Notes under the pieces: model-generated
Told to the model about the DNA's origin: nothing
The model's database searches: none
Seen by the model: the letters and a program-made list of their open reading frames with translations, nothing else
Program-made: the position numbers and the translations under genes
Shown here: positions 19,642-29,794 of the stretch, piece after piece
Layout of the letters: each line of letters starts with the position of its first letter
Numbering within the stretch: the stretch's first letter is position 1
NCBI GenBank assembly: GCA_032718475.1
Contig: JAUCBJ010005207.1
Location: 1 to 49,908 of the forward strand
Direction of reading: 5' to 3'
DNA length: 49,908 nt
Origin: Nemertoderma westbladi
Lineage: Eukaryota > Xenacoelomorpha > Nemertodermatida > Nemertodermatidae

Positions 19642-20363
19642 GTGGGGCCTTCGCGCATCACGAGGCTCATTTATGAGATACAGATTAAAATTGAGCGATT
19701 CTACTGTATCACAATCTCGGTATTTAAAAAAATGTAACCAAACCCCAATAAATCAAAGAGCGGGAAAAGTTACTCCCCTTCAACCCCCATCTTAATCAGC
19801 ACCACCCCATCCCAAAGGCGCACGGAATATTGATGAAGGGCGGGTATTAACAGAAAATTTATGTTTTAAAAGTAATATATTAAATATATTTTAGGCGTGG
19901 AGGCGACCCAATTTGTAGGAAATATTAAAACTTACCTTATGTATTGATACTGAAATATTAATTTAACAGTTTACCACGTCAACGAAATTATTATTCTAAA
20001 GAAACACGATTAAATACTAAGCCAATCATTTTGCTAGATAAACAGTAAACAAGCTGGCTTATTAGTCTGGCACCTTACACTACAGTACTGCCTATGTCCT
20101 AGTGTAACTTAATTATGTTTAGATCAATTAAAAACATATTTCTTAAAGTAAATCACTAATTAAAATATATAAGGGAATGGGGTATGGGGATCACAGCTGT
20201 ATAATTTTAAGTATAATTATATAAATCAAGAAAATAATTAATTTCCATTAAAAGACAGGTTGAAAATGCTGTTTCTCTACCCTAATCAACAGAACAACAG
20301 ACACACCGATTGAGTTAGTGGTACCCGTATGCTAAGCTCGCTTACTTTCATGGCTCGCCCCAC
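19642..20363. mobile_element. Candidate GTGGGG-ended element, inverse orientation
   Basis: The left end GTGGGGCCTTCGCGCATCAC matches the right-end type of the element at 16175 (reverse complement), and the right end TGGCTCGCCCCAC matches its left end. The 720-bp interior is AT-rich with no transposase ORF. The two ends are the only evidence, so two unrelated fragments remain possible. Confidence 0.5.
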
Positions 20364-21050
20364 AAGATGCGCCACACATAAACGCTATTCAATAAAAACA
20401 ATGAAACACAAACACTGCAATATGAACTGCTATTTCTAAAGGTTCACTTATCGTTTATTGTGATAAGTCAGTCAGTCGTGTAGGGAATCCTGGTATCTCA
20501 CCACCTCATTCAATCGTTTCCAATGCCTACATTGCCTTTATTCATTGTGCTAACAGCTCTGCTTGAGCAAATGTGCTGCCTACCGGTGTATTTTGCATGA
20601 CTGTTTTAACTGTATTGATGTGAAGGGACTGTTTTTTGTTCCTTCCCTTAGGGTCACCCCCTTTCCTACCTGTGTTGCATGAGGTGGTCTCTATGCACTA
20701 AGCATACATACACTGTAAGTAATTGGTTTCAATATAAACTTACTTTATATCATCTTTGTTGGTTCGTGGGGACTTCGCGCAGCACACCAGCTATATATTT
20801 TCGGTTGGCAATTTATTTTTTCCGCAATCTGTTTGTGTAAATTTATAGTTTTGCTTAAAATTAGGCGGGAAAATTCAAATAATTTGTCGACTAGCCAATA
20901 TATTATAGACTTATTTTTAATATTTTATTTACGATGGTTATTATAGTTGGTCCTATTAGTCTACTTGTACGTATTCCAGTCTGTCTTCTTGTCCACCCAC
21001 CCTCCTGTTTAAGTTAGAGACATCACTTATCCAAATTGTCATACTGTCAT

Positions 21051-21070
21051 GGGGGGGGGGGGGGGGGGGG
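21051..21070. repeat. Poly-G tract, 20 G
   Basis: Uninterrupted G run in OGA intron 4. Confidence 0.95.
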
Positions 21071-22235
21071 ATTCTGGCTTGAATGTCAACATTTTGAAAT
21101 GCATACTGTTCCGAAAAGCGAATAAGTAGAAATAAGTGTAAGATACATTTTGGGTGGACTATATTGAATTGTAATATTTTCAAAAAAAATTTAATTTTTA
21201 GCGCCCATTAGCGGCCAGAGCCAGAATTGATATTTTTGACTTACAATGCTACTACTTTGTTGCTTCATTTTCAGAAGTTGTAACCTGTTTTTTTTTGGAA
21301 TCACCATGGCCGATTACGTGAAAAAAATTCAAGCATCATTTTTGTTTTGTACTTTTCAAGGAAATTACTTCTATTTTTTAAAAATAATTTTCAAATTTTC
21401 AAAAAATGCAATGATTTTTTTTATTAAAAAATATTATCACAGATGAACAATTGCAAAACTAAAAATACTGATCGAATTGTGTTATTGCGCACACTACTAC
21501 CTTTCATTTTAAACCAAAAACGTGCAAATTGGTTGAAAAATGGCGGAGGTGTAGCGATTTGAAAATGAAAAAATGCCATTCCGAGATAATTGCCTTTAAA
21601 TTTTAACCTTCCCGCGTAAATATACATATACATTCCCGCGTCAGTCAATATATATTTAGCAACAATAAAGCACAAAACCATGCTAAGATTTTTGCTATGG
21701 TGATTTTCCTGGTTGCCCTTTTTTTGAGGTCAGTTTTAATTTTATGAAATCTAGTTAGTCTGTCTGTCGGTCTATCTGACTATCCGACAATCTGTCCGTC
21801 AAATATAATCTAAGGACACACCACCATCTAGCTAAAAGTTTAGCTATAGGGATTTTCCTGGTCACAGAATTCATATCGAGTGTCAGTTTTTAACATTTGA
21901 TGACTTCCAAATTGGCTGTTTTGCTCTCAGGCTGTCGGATATATTTTGACGGACACCTAACAGGTATAAAACAGAAACGTAACAAAGTTGAAATACTGAC
22001 ATCAGAAATAATGTATCCGACCAATAAAACCCTTATAGGACATTTATTAGTCATATACTATGTTTTCTATTGTATTAGAGATATACTGACGGACAGACCG
22101 ACAGACAAACGGACAGGCGGCCATATCGCGAGAAATAAACGAGATCTAAAGGGATTTAAAATTTGAAATTTTGATAAAAAAAATCTGCCAAAGATGTAAT
22201 AGAAAAAAAATTTGAAAGCCAGTTGCCAGTTATCA

Positions 22236-22262
22236 CCCCCCCCCCCCCCCCCCCCCCCCCCC
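22236..22262. repeat. Poly-C tract, 27 C
   Basis: Uninterrupted C run followed by a CT-rich tail, in intron 4 about 210 bp before OGA exon 5. Confidence 0.95.
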
Positions 22263-22475
22263 TCCCCCTCCTCTTTAACTTAGACAAACGTTCATATTTT
22301 CCATTAAGCTGGTTTTCACGGTTGTTGATTTTATTGCAAACGTCATCGCGTATCATTTTTTGTAAATGCCATCAACTTTACGGAGCGACCAATGGACACA
22401 TGATACTCAATATATTAAAAAATGGCTGTATTTCAAGCTATTTATTAATATTACGTAATAAATTTATGTCTCTAG

Positions 22476-22651
22476 GCCGATGATTGGCGGGAAAGAGCGG
22501 AGAGGTTTATGGAATGGAACCAATCAGTGAGGACTTTGTTCGACCCGGCTATCCTGCGCACCCAATAGAGCGATTGTATTCGATCTGTACCCCTATATCT
22601 GGGACATAAAGGTCACATTATCACTGTTAACTGCCTTCATAAAATGGATCG
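22476..22651 (+). CDS. OGA: OGA exon 5: stalk helices, with a +1 frame break
   Basis: After acceptor TCTCTAG, frame 1 reads ADDWRERAERFMEWNQSVRT then LFD, aligning without gaps to human EEWRSRAAKF...MFT. From 22547 a different frame reads RLSCAPNRAIVFDLYPYIWD then IKVTLSLLTAFIKWI, aligning to human [20 protein letters not shown]. The frames meet at GACCCGG (22542-22548), where GACCGG is expected: one extra C. The exon is 176 bp, while phases of exons 4 and 6 require 175. Without a correction the protein stops at TAG 22566-22568. The donor GTTCGT at 22652 is non-optimal. Sequencing error in the C run and a true null allele are both possible. Confidence 0.88.
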
Positions 22652-22693
22652 GTTCGTATTGATAATAATTATATTAACTTTATAAAGTATCAC

Positions 22694-22726
<33 letters not shown>

Positions 22727-24157
22727 GGGTTTAAAGAAATTAAAACGGCGCTTTACTTGTATTTTTTTCTTTTTTTTTCCTTTTTTTTTCCATGGGTAAG
22801 GAGCCTGTCAAAATTACAGTGTTTGTAACTAAAACAAACAATTGGTATCTTTTCAAAATAAGCTCAACAACTTTAATACGGATAAATATAAATAAAAATA
22901 TATAGTATAAACCTAATTTCATGTAATTTAAATTCTTCCACAGATATTGGGTACGCCCCGCTTTCTGTAAACAACGCATCAACATGTCCAGGAATTATTT
23001 ACACAAGTATGTCCCAAGTACGGCAATGCCAACCAAACAGCTAAACTTATTTATGGTGTAGCTTTACTTGCAAAATAGTTGATCTTTTATTTTTCCATGT
23101 TATAAGGCATAATGGCAACACATTAAACGTTAATGAATTCGTGTATTGAGTTAGAAGCGTGTAAGTTAATTAGTTAGTGATTGATTGTTTGTTTGTTACA
23201 GTGGGGCTGTAAAGTGAATACTTACTAACTTACGGATTTTATTACAGTGGGTCTTCGGAAGTTACAGCGCTTAATAAATAGTATCTTCTATTATTGGCAT
23301 TGGCAATTATTATATTATATTTGTCTATTAGTATAATTCATTTGTTTATATTATTATTGTATTGGTTTAGTTGTGGAATAAGTTAACACATTTTGTGTGT
23401 AAATCGCACTCGCCTTCATTCTGTTACGCACCTTTAAGCTAATTATTCTTAAAGATTCAAAATCACAGAACCCAAACGGACCAAAGTAAATTTTTTAAAA
23501 GGTGCCTTTATCGGAAAAAAACAATTATATCAGAAAAAAATATTTATGATAAATAATATTAAATTTGAGAAATAATTGATTTAACTAGTTCACAATAATT
23601 CACACTGTAACAATAGACTCTAATATATGACTTAGTCCATTCCTTCTATGTTAGGTAACTCACACTTATATAAATAAATTGATTTGAATTAAAATGAATT
23701 ATTTCCTTGCATAATGACTTTAAACTTTTTCACGGGGGGATCACAATTATTATGGTTCGCCAAAGCGTTAATTCATTATGATTGACATTTTTGCTTGACC
23801 TCATCATGTTTATTTTGTTTATTTCGTGCAGTTATGGTGTACATAATATATTTTTTTTGCGAGTAGTTGTTCTACACCGTAGGTAAGTTAGGCTGTTATA
23901 CTTTGTTGGTTAGTACTTCGTATCCTAATTGTTACCAATGTAAATTAGGGCAGTGTTCATGAGTCAATCCGTGAATTTCCTATATATTATATGTAATTAT
24001 TACCTGTTATAACGATTCCTTATTATATTCACTGTTCAGTAATATTTATTATTTATTTATAATGTATTTAGAGACTTGTATGATTTATTCTTTTTCTATA
24101 TACTTTTAATTCAACCGTCTAAATATATTTTTTTAAATATAAAACTCTTTATGTACT
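22652..24157. other. OGA intron 5, proximal part
   Basis: AT-rich intron with a 30-G run 45 bp after the donor and a long T-rich tract at 22762-22791. I see no coding sequence, RNA gene or transposon ends before the element at 24158. Confidence 0.75.
22696..22725. repeat. Poly-G tract, 30 G
   Basis: The longest G run in the window, 45 bp downstream of OGA exon 5, transcribed as G-rich RNA in intron 5. Confidence 0.95.
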
Positions 24158-24411
24158 GTGGGGCGAGCCACGCAGTCAGGGCGTGCCTTAGCGCACAATT
24201 AACAATTAGTAAATAGGGCAAAATTTCATGTCCGTCTTTCTGTCTGTCTGTCTGTAATGAAAAATTCATTCGTAAATAACTTTTGAAGAATTTAACCATT
24301 TTCAACCAAATTTTGTATGGGCATACTAGAGAAAAAGTTCCAATATGTTTAAAAGTTACTGGCAAATACTTCTCGAACTTTCTCAAGTTCGCGTGCTGCG
24401 CGACGCCCCAC
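24158..24411. mobile_element. Short GTGGGG-ended MITE-like element
   Basis: Starts GTGGGGCGAGCCACGCAGTC and ends with the inverse of GTGGGGCGTCGCGCAGCACG, 254 bp in all. The interior contains a (GTCT)n microsatellite near 24234-24256 and AATAACTTTTGAAGAATTTA, which resembles the interior of the 16175 element. No ORF of its own. Confidence 0.7.
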
Positions 24412-24570
24412 GAACGTGTGGTCTATCGCTTTTCAATTTTATGCAGAATTTTCTTTTAAATAATATAAACCCGTACTGGTAATTAATTACGCCATGAAGT
24501 TACTTGAACCCGTTCGAAACTTGAAACAATATAACATTTCGAAGAAAATTTATTAACCAAAACTCTATAG

Positions 24571-26589
24571 GATGTCCCCCCAACTCGTAGATCCGTTTTT
24601 GGTGCAGCTCAACTGAAGTCCCCCAACTTGTAGATCCGTTTTTGGTGCAGCTCAACGGAAGTCCCCCAACTTGTAGATCCGTTTTTGGTGCAGCTCAACG
24701 GAAGTGCCCCAACTTGTAAATCCGTTTTTGGTGCAGCTCAACTGAAGTCCCCCAACTTGTAGATCCGTTTTTGGTGCAGCTCAACGGAAGTCCCCCAACT
24801 CGTAGATCCGTTTTTGGTGCAGCTTAACTGAAGTCCCCCAAGTTGTAGATCCGTTTTTGGTGCAGCTCAACTGAAGTCCCCCAACTTGTAGATCCGTTTT
24901 TGGTGCAGCTCAACGGAAATCCCCCAACTTGTAGATACGTTTTTGGTGCAGCTCAACGGAAGTCCCCCAACTTGTAGATCCGTTTTTGGTGCAGCTCAAC
25001 TGAAGTCCCCCAACTTGTAGATCCGTTTTTTGGTGCAGCTCAACTGAAGTCCCCCAACTTGTAAATCCGTTTTTGGTGCAGCTCAACTGAAGTCCCCCAA
25101 CTTGTAGATCGGTTTTTGATGCAGCTCAACTGAAGTCCCCCAACTTGTAGATCCGTTTTTGGTGCAGCTCAACGGAAGTCCCCCAACTCGTAGATCCGTT
25201 TTTGGTGCAGCTCAACGAAAGTCCCCCAACTCGTAGATCCGTTTTTGGTGCAGCTCAACTGAAGTCCCCCAACTTGTAGATCGGTTTTTGGTGCAGCTCA
25301 ACGGAAGTCCCCCAAGTTGTAGATCCGTTTTTGGTGCAGCTCAACGGAAGTCCCCCAACTTGTAGATCCGTTTTTGGTGCAGCTCAACGGAAGTCCCCCA
25401 ACTTGTAGATCCGTTTTTGGCGCAGCTCAACGGAAGTCCCCAAACTTGTAGATCCGTTTTTGGTGCAGCTCAACTGAAGTCCCCCAACTTGTAGATCCGT
25501 TTTTGGTGCAGCTCAACGGAAGTCCCCCAACTTGTAGATCGGTTTTTGATGCAGCTCAACTGAAGTCCCCCAACTTGTAGATCCGTTTTTGGTGCAGCTC
25601 AACGGAAGTCCCCCAACTCGTAGATCCGTTTTTGGTGCAGCTCAACGAAAGTCCCCCAACTCGTAGATCCGTTTTTGGTGCAGCTCAACTGAAGACCCCC
25701 AACTTGTAGATCCGTTTTTGGTGCAGCTCAACTGAAGTCCCCCAACTTGTAGATCCATTTTCGGTGCAGCTCAACGGAAGTCCCCCAACTTGTAGATCGG
25801 TTTTTGATGCAGCTCAACTGAAGTCCCCCAACTTGTAGATCCGTTTTTGGTGCAGCTCAACTGAAGTCCCCCAACTTGTAGATCCGTTTTTGGTGCAGCT
25901 CAACTGAAGTCCCCCAACTCGTAGATCCGTTTTTGGTGCAGCTCAACTGAAGTCCCCCAACTTGTAGATCCGTTTTTGGTGCAGCTCAACTGAAGTCCCC
26001 CAACTTGTAGATCGGTTTTTGGTGCAGCTCAACGGAAGTCCCCCAACTCGTAGATCCGTTTTTGGTGCAGCTCAACGAAAGTCCCCCAACTCGTAGATCC
26101 GTTTTTGGTGCAGCTCAACGGAAGTCCCCCAACTCGTAGATCCGTTTTTGGTGCAGCTCAACTGAAGTCCCCCAACTTGCAGATCCGTTTTTGGCGCAGC
26201 TCAACGGAAGTCCCCCAACTTGTAGATCCGTTTTTGGTGCAGCTCAACGGAAGTCCCCCAACTCGTAGATCCGTTTTTGGTGCAGCTCAACTGAAGTCCC
26301 CCAACTCGTAGATCCGTTTTTGGTGCAGCTCAACTGAAGTCCCCCAACTTGTAGATCCGTTTTTGGTGCAGCTCAACTGAAGTTCCCCAACTTGTAGATC
26401 CGTTTTTGGTGCAGCTCAACTGAAGTCCCCCAACTTGTAGATCCGTTTTTGGTGCAGCTCAACTGAAGTCCCCCAACTCGTAGATCCGTTTTTGGTGCAG
26501 CTCAACTGAAGTCCCCCAACTTGTAGATCCGTTTTTGGTGCAGCTCAACTGAAGTCCCCCAACTTGTAGATCGGTTTTTGGTGCAGCTC
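24571..26589. repeat. 43-bp tandem array in OGA intron 5
   Basis: About 47 copies of a 43-bp unit (GCTCAACTGAAGTCCCCCAA then CTTGTAGATCCGTTTTTGGTGCA). Recurrent variants are AACGGAAG, CTCGTAG, GATCGG and TTTTGATG, and some blocks of variants recur (for example around 25090-25250 and 25530-25690). It ends about 220 bp before the exon-6 acceptor duplication. I see no exon or transposon source for the unit. Confidence 0.96.
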
Positions 26590-26807
26590 TACTCCCTTAT
26601 CTTCTATGTTGCTATACTAGATAATATTGTCTATAAAGAGTTTCCCACAATTATATTTAATAAGTAATCAACAGCAGGGGAATATATAATATTATAATAG
26701 ACAATTAGAAAATTAAACTGGGTGTCTAACTCTGCAAACTCAATGAAAAAATACGTAATAAACCAAAATACAAAATTATATTTAATTGTCCTAATATCTC
26801 GAGTTAT

Positions 26808-26873
26808 CGTCACTCGATATTCTTCTAGGCTGCATTAAACCGTCACTCGATATTCTTCTAGGCTGCACTAAAC
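26808..26873 (+). repeat. Two-copy 33-bp duplication of the OGA exon-6 acceptor
   Basis: CGTCACTCGATATTCTTCTA GG... occurs at 26808-26840 and 26841-26873 with one mismatch (GCATT against GCACT). Each copy holds a pyrimidine-rich stretch, the acceptor TTCTAG and the first 12 exon bases. AG ends fall at 26828 and 26861. Use of the upstream AG would add exactly 11 stop-free codons. Confidence 0.93.
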
Positions 26874-27052
26874 CGTACAAGGATGCGTTTATGGGCGGGG
26901 AGCAAGAACCATGGTGCTTTAGAGGAGGATTAACTGGCGAGTTTCAACGTATGTTACCACTAGATGGCGCTCAGGATTTATTTGTACAACGACCACCAAA
27001 CAAAGTGACCACATTGGTTTACACTGTTAGACCTTATATTCACGCGGACGAG
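26862..27052 (+). CDS. OGA: OGA exon 6: start of acetyltransferase-like region
   Basis: The exon completes a split Gly codon and reads [20 protein letters not shown] then [20 protein letters not shown] and [11 protein letters not shown]. This matches human [20 protein letters not shown]...YTIRPYFPKDE almost residue for residue. Donor GTAGGT at 27053, phase 0. It could start at 26829 instead if the duplicated upstream acceptor is used. Confidence 0.95.
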
Positions 27053-27367
27053 GTAGGTAGTACAAATGAGCAGGTTATTTACCTTGACCTTGTTGTGTCT
27101 GAGTAGGTTCCTGTTGACTTACAGACCTAGATGGCCAGGTTGGGTGGTAGTTGTATCAGCTCATTTTTATTTAATGCCAGCTGTTGGATGGGATAATGTT
27201 TGGTTTTTAATTTGTTACTGCTGTTACTATTTTTTTTGTTAAGAAATACCATATTATTAGATACCTACCAACCATATTGGTTAAAGAAGTTTACCTAAAT
27301 TCTATATGCCGATATTATCCACTATGCTGCCGTATATTTGCTATAGCGATATTCACCATTATTGTAG
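27053..27367 (+). other. OGA intron 6, unremarkable
   Basis: A 315-bp intron with donor GTAGGT and acceptor ATTGTAG; no repeats or genes seen. Confidence 0.85.
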
Positions 27368-27532
27368 GCGGAGATCTACCAGGTTTGTCGTCAGCTCTGC
27401 CAGGAGTACAGTGGCCGGTCGCTAGGTGATATACCAGAGACCCACCCCGATCTTATAGGGGACTTACATGTGGGGTCCTTCCTAACTCTCTCGAACGATC
27501 TTTGTTTCGTTGTGCTCGGTCCTGGAGATAAA
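27368..27532 (+). CDS. OGA: OGA exon 7: acetyltransferase-like domain
   Basis: A 55-codon exon in phase 0 at both ends: AEIYQVCRQLCQEYSG, then THPDLIGDLHVGSFLTLSND and LCFVVLGPGDK. It aligns with human VYKICREMYDDG...[20 protein letters not shown]. This part of OGA resembles GNAT acetyltransferases but is regarded as catalytically inactive (pseudo-HAT). Donor GTGAGT. Confidence 0.95.
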
Positions 27533-27795
27533 GTGAGTTTATATCTCAACTTAACATTCTACAATATATTTATTAACTTTCTGTTCGTATGATAATGAAA
27601 TTATATTTCCATTATTGCATTTCCTTACAATTTATTTATTTTACTAAAATTATTATATTCTAATTGAAATTGACTCATTTAACTTCAGAAACGCAGCAAT
27701 CTGGTGAATTATTAATAAAATGTATTTTAACAATAATTATAAACTTCGTGTAAATTATTAATTAATGATAAATATTTTATTATTTGACTACACAG

Positions 27796-27954
27796 ATAGT
27801 TGGTTACGGGTTGGCAGCTTCTGATGCGCGAAAATTCATAAAGAAAATCCAAACGGCTTGGCTCCCCGAGATGAAGTCCAAGTACCCGCGGATTGAAGTC
27901 TACAGTAAGGTAGACACTGACGTCGATACTGATAAAACTGTGTGTACGGCTAAG
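27796..27954 (+). CDS. OGA: OGA exon 8: acetyltransferase-like domain
   Basis: A 53-codon exon after acceptor CTACACAG: IVGYGLAASDARKFIKKIQT then AWLPEMKSKYP, matching human [20 protein letters not shown]. The rest (IEVYSKVDTDVDTDKTV) is a variable loop, as in human. Donor GTGAGC at 27955. Confidence 0.95.
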
Positions 27955-28433
27955 GTGAGCGTAATGTTGTTGAAAAAGGCAGTGCATTGCGTGGTGGCAG
28001 AATATTTTAATGGGGTTAAGCAGACATCCCCAAGAAGTCTACGATTTTTGAGAAAATACGATGCGATACGTGAGATTCAATAAACGTCACGAAATACCTA
28101 AAAGGCGTTTGAATTTCTTTCTTATCGATATTTTATCAGTAATTACATATAATTTCCACTCTACTGGGCCTAAAGTAGTAATATATTAATTTAGCAAAAC
28201 ATTTTGTTTTCCTATTTCTTTAGTAAGCAAAAATAATTATTTATTACAAGACATACACTACATACATACACTTCAAAGAATAATTAAAAAGAAATGTTCT
28301 AAGTTTTTCCCATGTAATACGTAATTTTATTCTTAACGTGGTAATCCTTAGTATTTTAGTCTGTCTTCAAAAGGATTAGCTTGTAGACGAAGTTGTTTAG
28401 CCTAAAAGTAAATTATCTAAAATGTTTTTATAG
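27955..28433 (+). other. OGA intron 8, unremarkable
   Basis: AT-rich 479-bp intron; no repeats, transposon ends or RNA genes recognised. Confidence 0.8.
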
Positions 28434-28596
28434 GAATTTATTGACGAATTCTATGAAACGGTTGAAGTGAAACTCACAGACAGTGTTCTAGAAACATATC
28501 CTAGTGTTGTCAGGGTAGGAGTTCTATTAGAAGTCGAGGATACCAGTGTCGCTAAAAATCTAATGGCTTGTTTACTCTCAGCCCTGAAAGCAAATG
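28434..28596 (+). CDS. OGA: OGA exon 9: acetyltransferase-like domain
   Basis: Begins EFIDEFYETVEVKLTDSVLE after TTTTATAG and ends DTSVAKNLMACLLSALKAN plus one base of Gly. This matches human [20 protein letters not shown], among the most conserved parts of the protein. Donor GTAAGT at 28597. Confidence 0.96.
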
Positions 28597-28737
28597 GTAA
28601 GTGATCGTGTGACTTAGTCACGATGATTGGTCCATGATACGTAGGTGTACACGCACACTACTCTTCTATTGCGTCTCGTATTAGTATTATTATTATTTTA
28701 GAGATTATTTGACTTTCTCATTGGCTAACATTTTCAG

Positions 28738-28868
28738 GGTGTAATGGGGTCCATTGCGAAGTATCTCCCAATGAGAAGATAGCTTTCGACTTGTATACGT
28801 TCCTTGGTTTGTACGACATTAAGGCGAGTTGCGACGAAGGGAAGGTGATAATGGGTCGGACAATCTGA
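28738..28868 (+). CDS. OGA: OGA exon 10: C-terminus and stop
   Basis: After TTTTCAG the exon completes Gly and reads CNGVHCEVSPNEKIAFDLYT then FLGLYDIKASCDEG and KVIMGRTI before TGA at 28866. This aligns with the human end (FCEVRPDDKR...VVILGRSL). The terminus is the same length as in vertebrate OGA, so the C-terminal half of the gene looks functional apart from exon 5. Confidence 0.96.
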
Positions 28869-29193
28869 GGCAGTGATCAGTTATAGCCAATCAACGCGTT
28901 CAGTGCTTTTGTAGCTATATTGGTGCTATGTGTCTTTTTAATACTTGTTGAATTGACTCTGTGTACCTGTTTCAATCAACGTGTAAGACTATTATTATTA
29001 TTATCATTACTATTATTATTAACCCTTAAAATGGTGAGGATTTTTCTAAAACACATCTCCACTTGGTGAAAACTCAAATATAAGTTTTGCGATTGTTAGT
29101 TCTACTTGGTGGGAATTATTGATGAAATCTATTCTGACTTGGTGTAAACTCATATATGAGTTTCGTCAATAAGGTGTAAAGCTTTAAATTAGA

Positions 29194-29199
29194 AATAAA
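29194..29199 (+). promoter_or_regulatory. First AATAAA after the OGA stop, inside the MITE
   Basis: No AATAAA or ATTAAA occurs between the stop at 28868 and this site, so the MITE supplies the first candidate polyadenylation signal. Whether it is used is unknown. Confidence 0.4.
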
Positions 29200-29794
29200 A
29201 TTTTAATTGTGAAGGTATTTTTTTATGATTATTGGACCTACTGATCAGTTTATAAGACAACTTCAAGTCTCTGTAATGAAGACTGGACTCGAATAAGCGA
29301 CTCTGTGGTCTTTGCGGGATTACACGGAATAGACTTATCGGTCATCGGTGATCTTCAAAATGTGTAATCTCCAGTTCTAGTGGTCGTACGGAGTTCGTTT
29401 TAGGCTCATTCGAAAGCTCTTTTCTTAGAGAACAAAGTTACCATTTGGTTTGGCAAATTATTGAAAGCTGCCTGAACAAAATTGGCAAGGCATATTTTAC
29501 CCAAATTCATGTAATGTTGCAACACAACCATTTTATCTTAAATCAAATGGTAACTTTGTTCTCTGAGAAAAGAGCTTTCGAATGAGCCTAAAACGAACTC
29601 CGTACGACCACTAGAACTGGAGATTATACATTTTGAAGATCTCCGATGACCGATAAGTCTATTCCGTGTAATCCCGCAAAGACCGCAGAGTCGCTTATTC
29701 GAGTCCCGTCTTCATTACAGAGACTTGAAGTTGTCTTATAAACTGATCAGTAGGTCCAATAATCATAAACAAATACCTTCTCAATTAAAATTTT
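29197..29794. repeat. Long inverted repeat: two 254-bp arms, 90-bp spacer
   Basis: 29197-29450 and 29541-29794 are reverse complements with only scattered mismatches (for example TTCGTTTTAGGCTCATTCGA in the left arm and its inverse near 29571). Transcribed in either direction this would fold into a hairpin of about 250 base pairs. It is likely a second foldback element nested in the piggyBac-like MITE, or the MITE's own core. Confidence 0.93.

Larger units (their letters stand above)
20364..22475. other. OGA intron 4, distal part
   Basis: AT-rich intron without recognisable coding sequence. It holds a solitary GTGGGGACTTCGCGCAGCAC end at 20766, a 20-G run (21051-21070), two diverged direct copies of a TTTTCCTGGT segment near 21696 and 21850, GTCTGTCTGTCGG-type sequence near 21753 with its rough inverse near 22090, and a 27-C run (22236-22262). 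Short ORFs here look random. Confidence 0.7.
4081..28868 (+). other. OGA: OGA gene span: ten exons, 5'-incomplete
   Basis: Protein O-GlcNAcase removes O-linked GlcNAc from Ser/Thr of nuclear and cytosolic proteins. Ten exons in one orientation have compatible phases and conserved order: 4081-4209, 5754-5933, 6235-7084, 12447-12582, 22476-22651, 26862-27052, 27368-27532, 27796-27954, 28434-28596 and 28738-28868. Together they encode about 750 residues from the end of the GH84 domain to the stop (the human protein has 916). The N-terminal portion with the two catalytic aspartates (D174/D175 in human) is missing from the window. Introns 1, 3, 4 and 5 hold large tandem arrays; intron 4 is about 9.9 kb. 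All exons are intact except exon 5, which has a 1-bp frame break. Confidence 0.93.

Noticed and set aside
21753-22120. Possible MITE with GTCTGTCTGTCGG inverted ends
   Set aside because: The two GTCTG-rich stretches match only roughly and could be simple repeats; no boundaries or target duplication can be defined.
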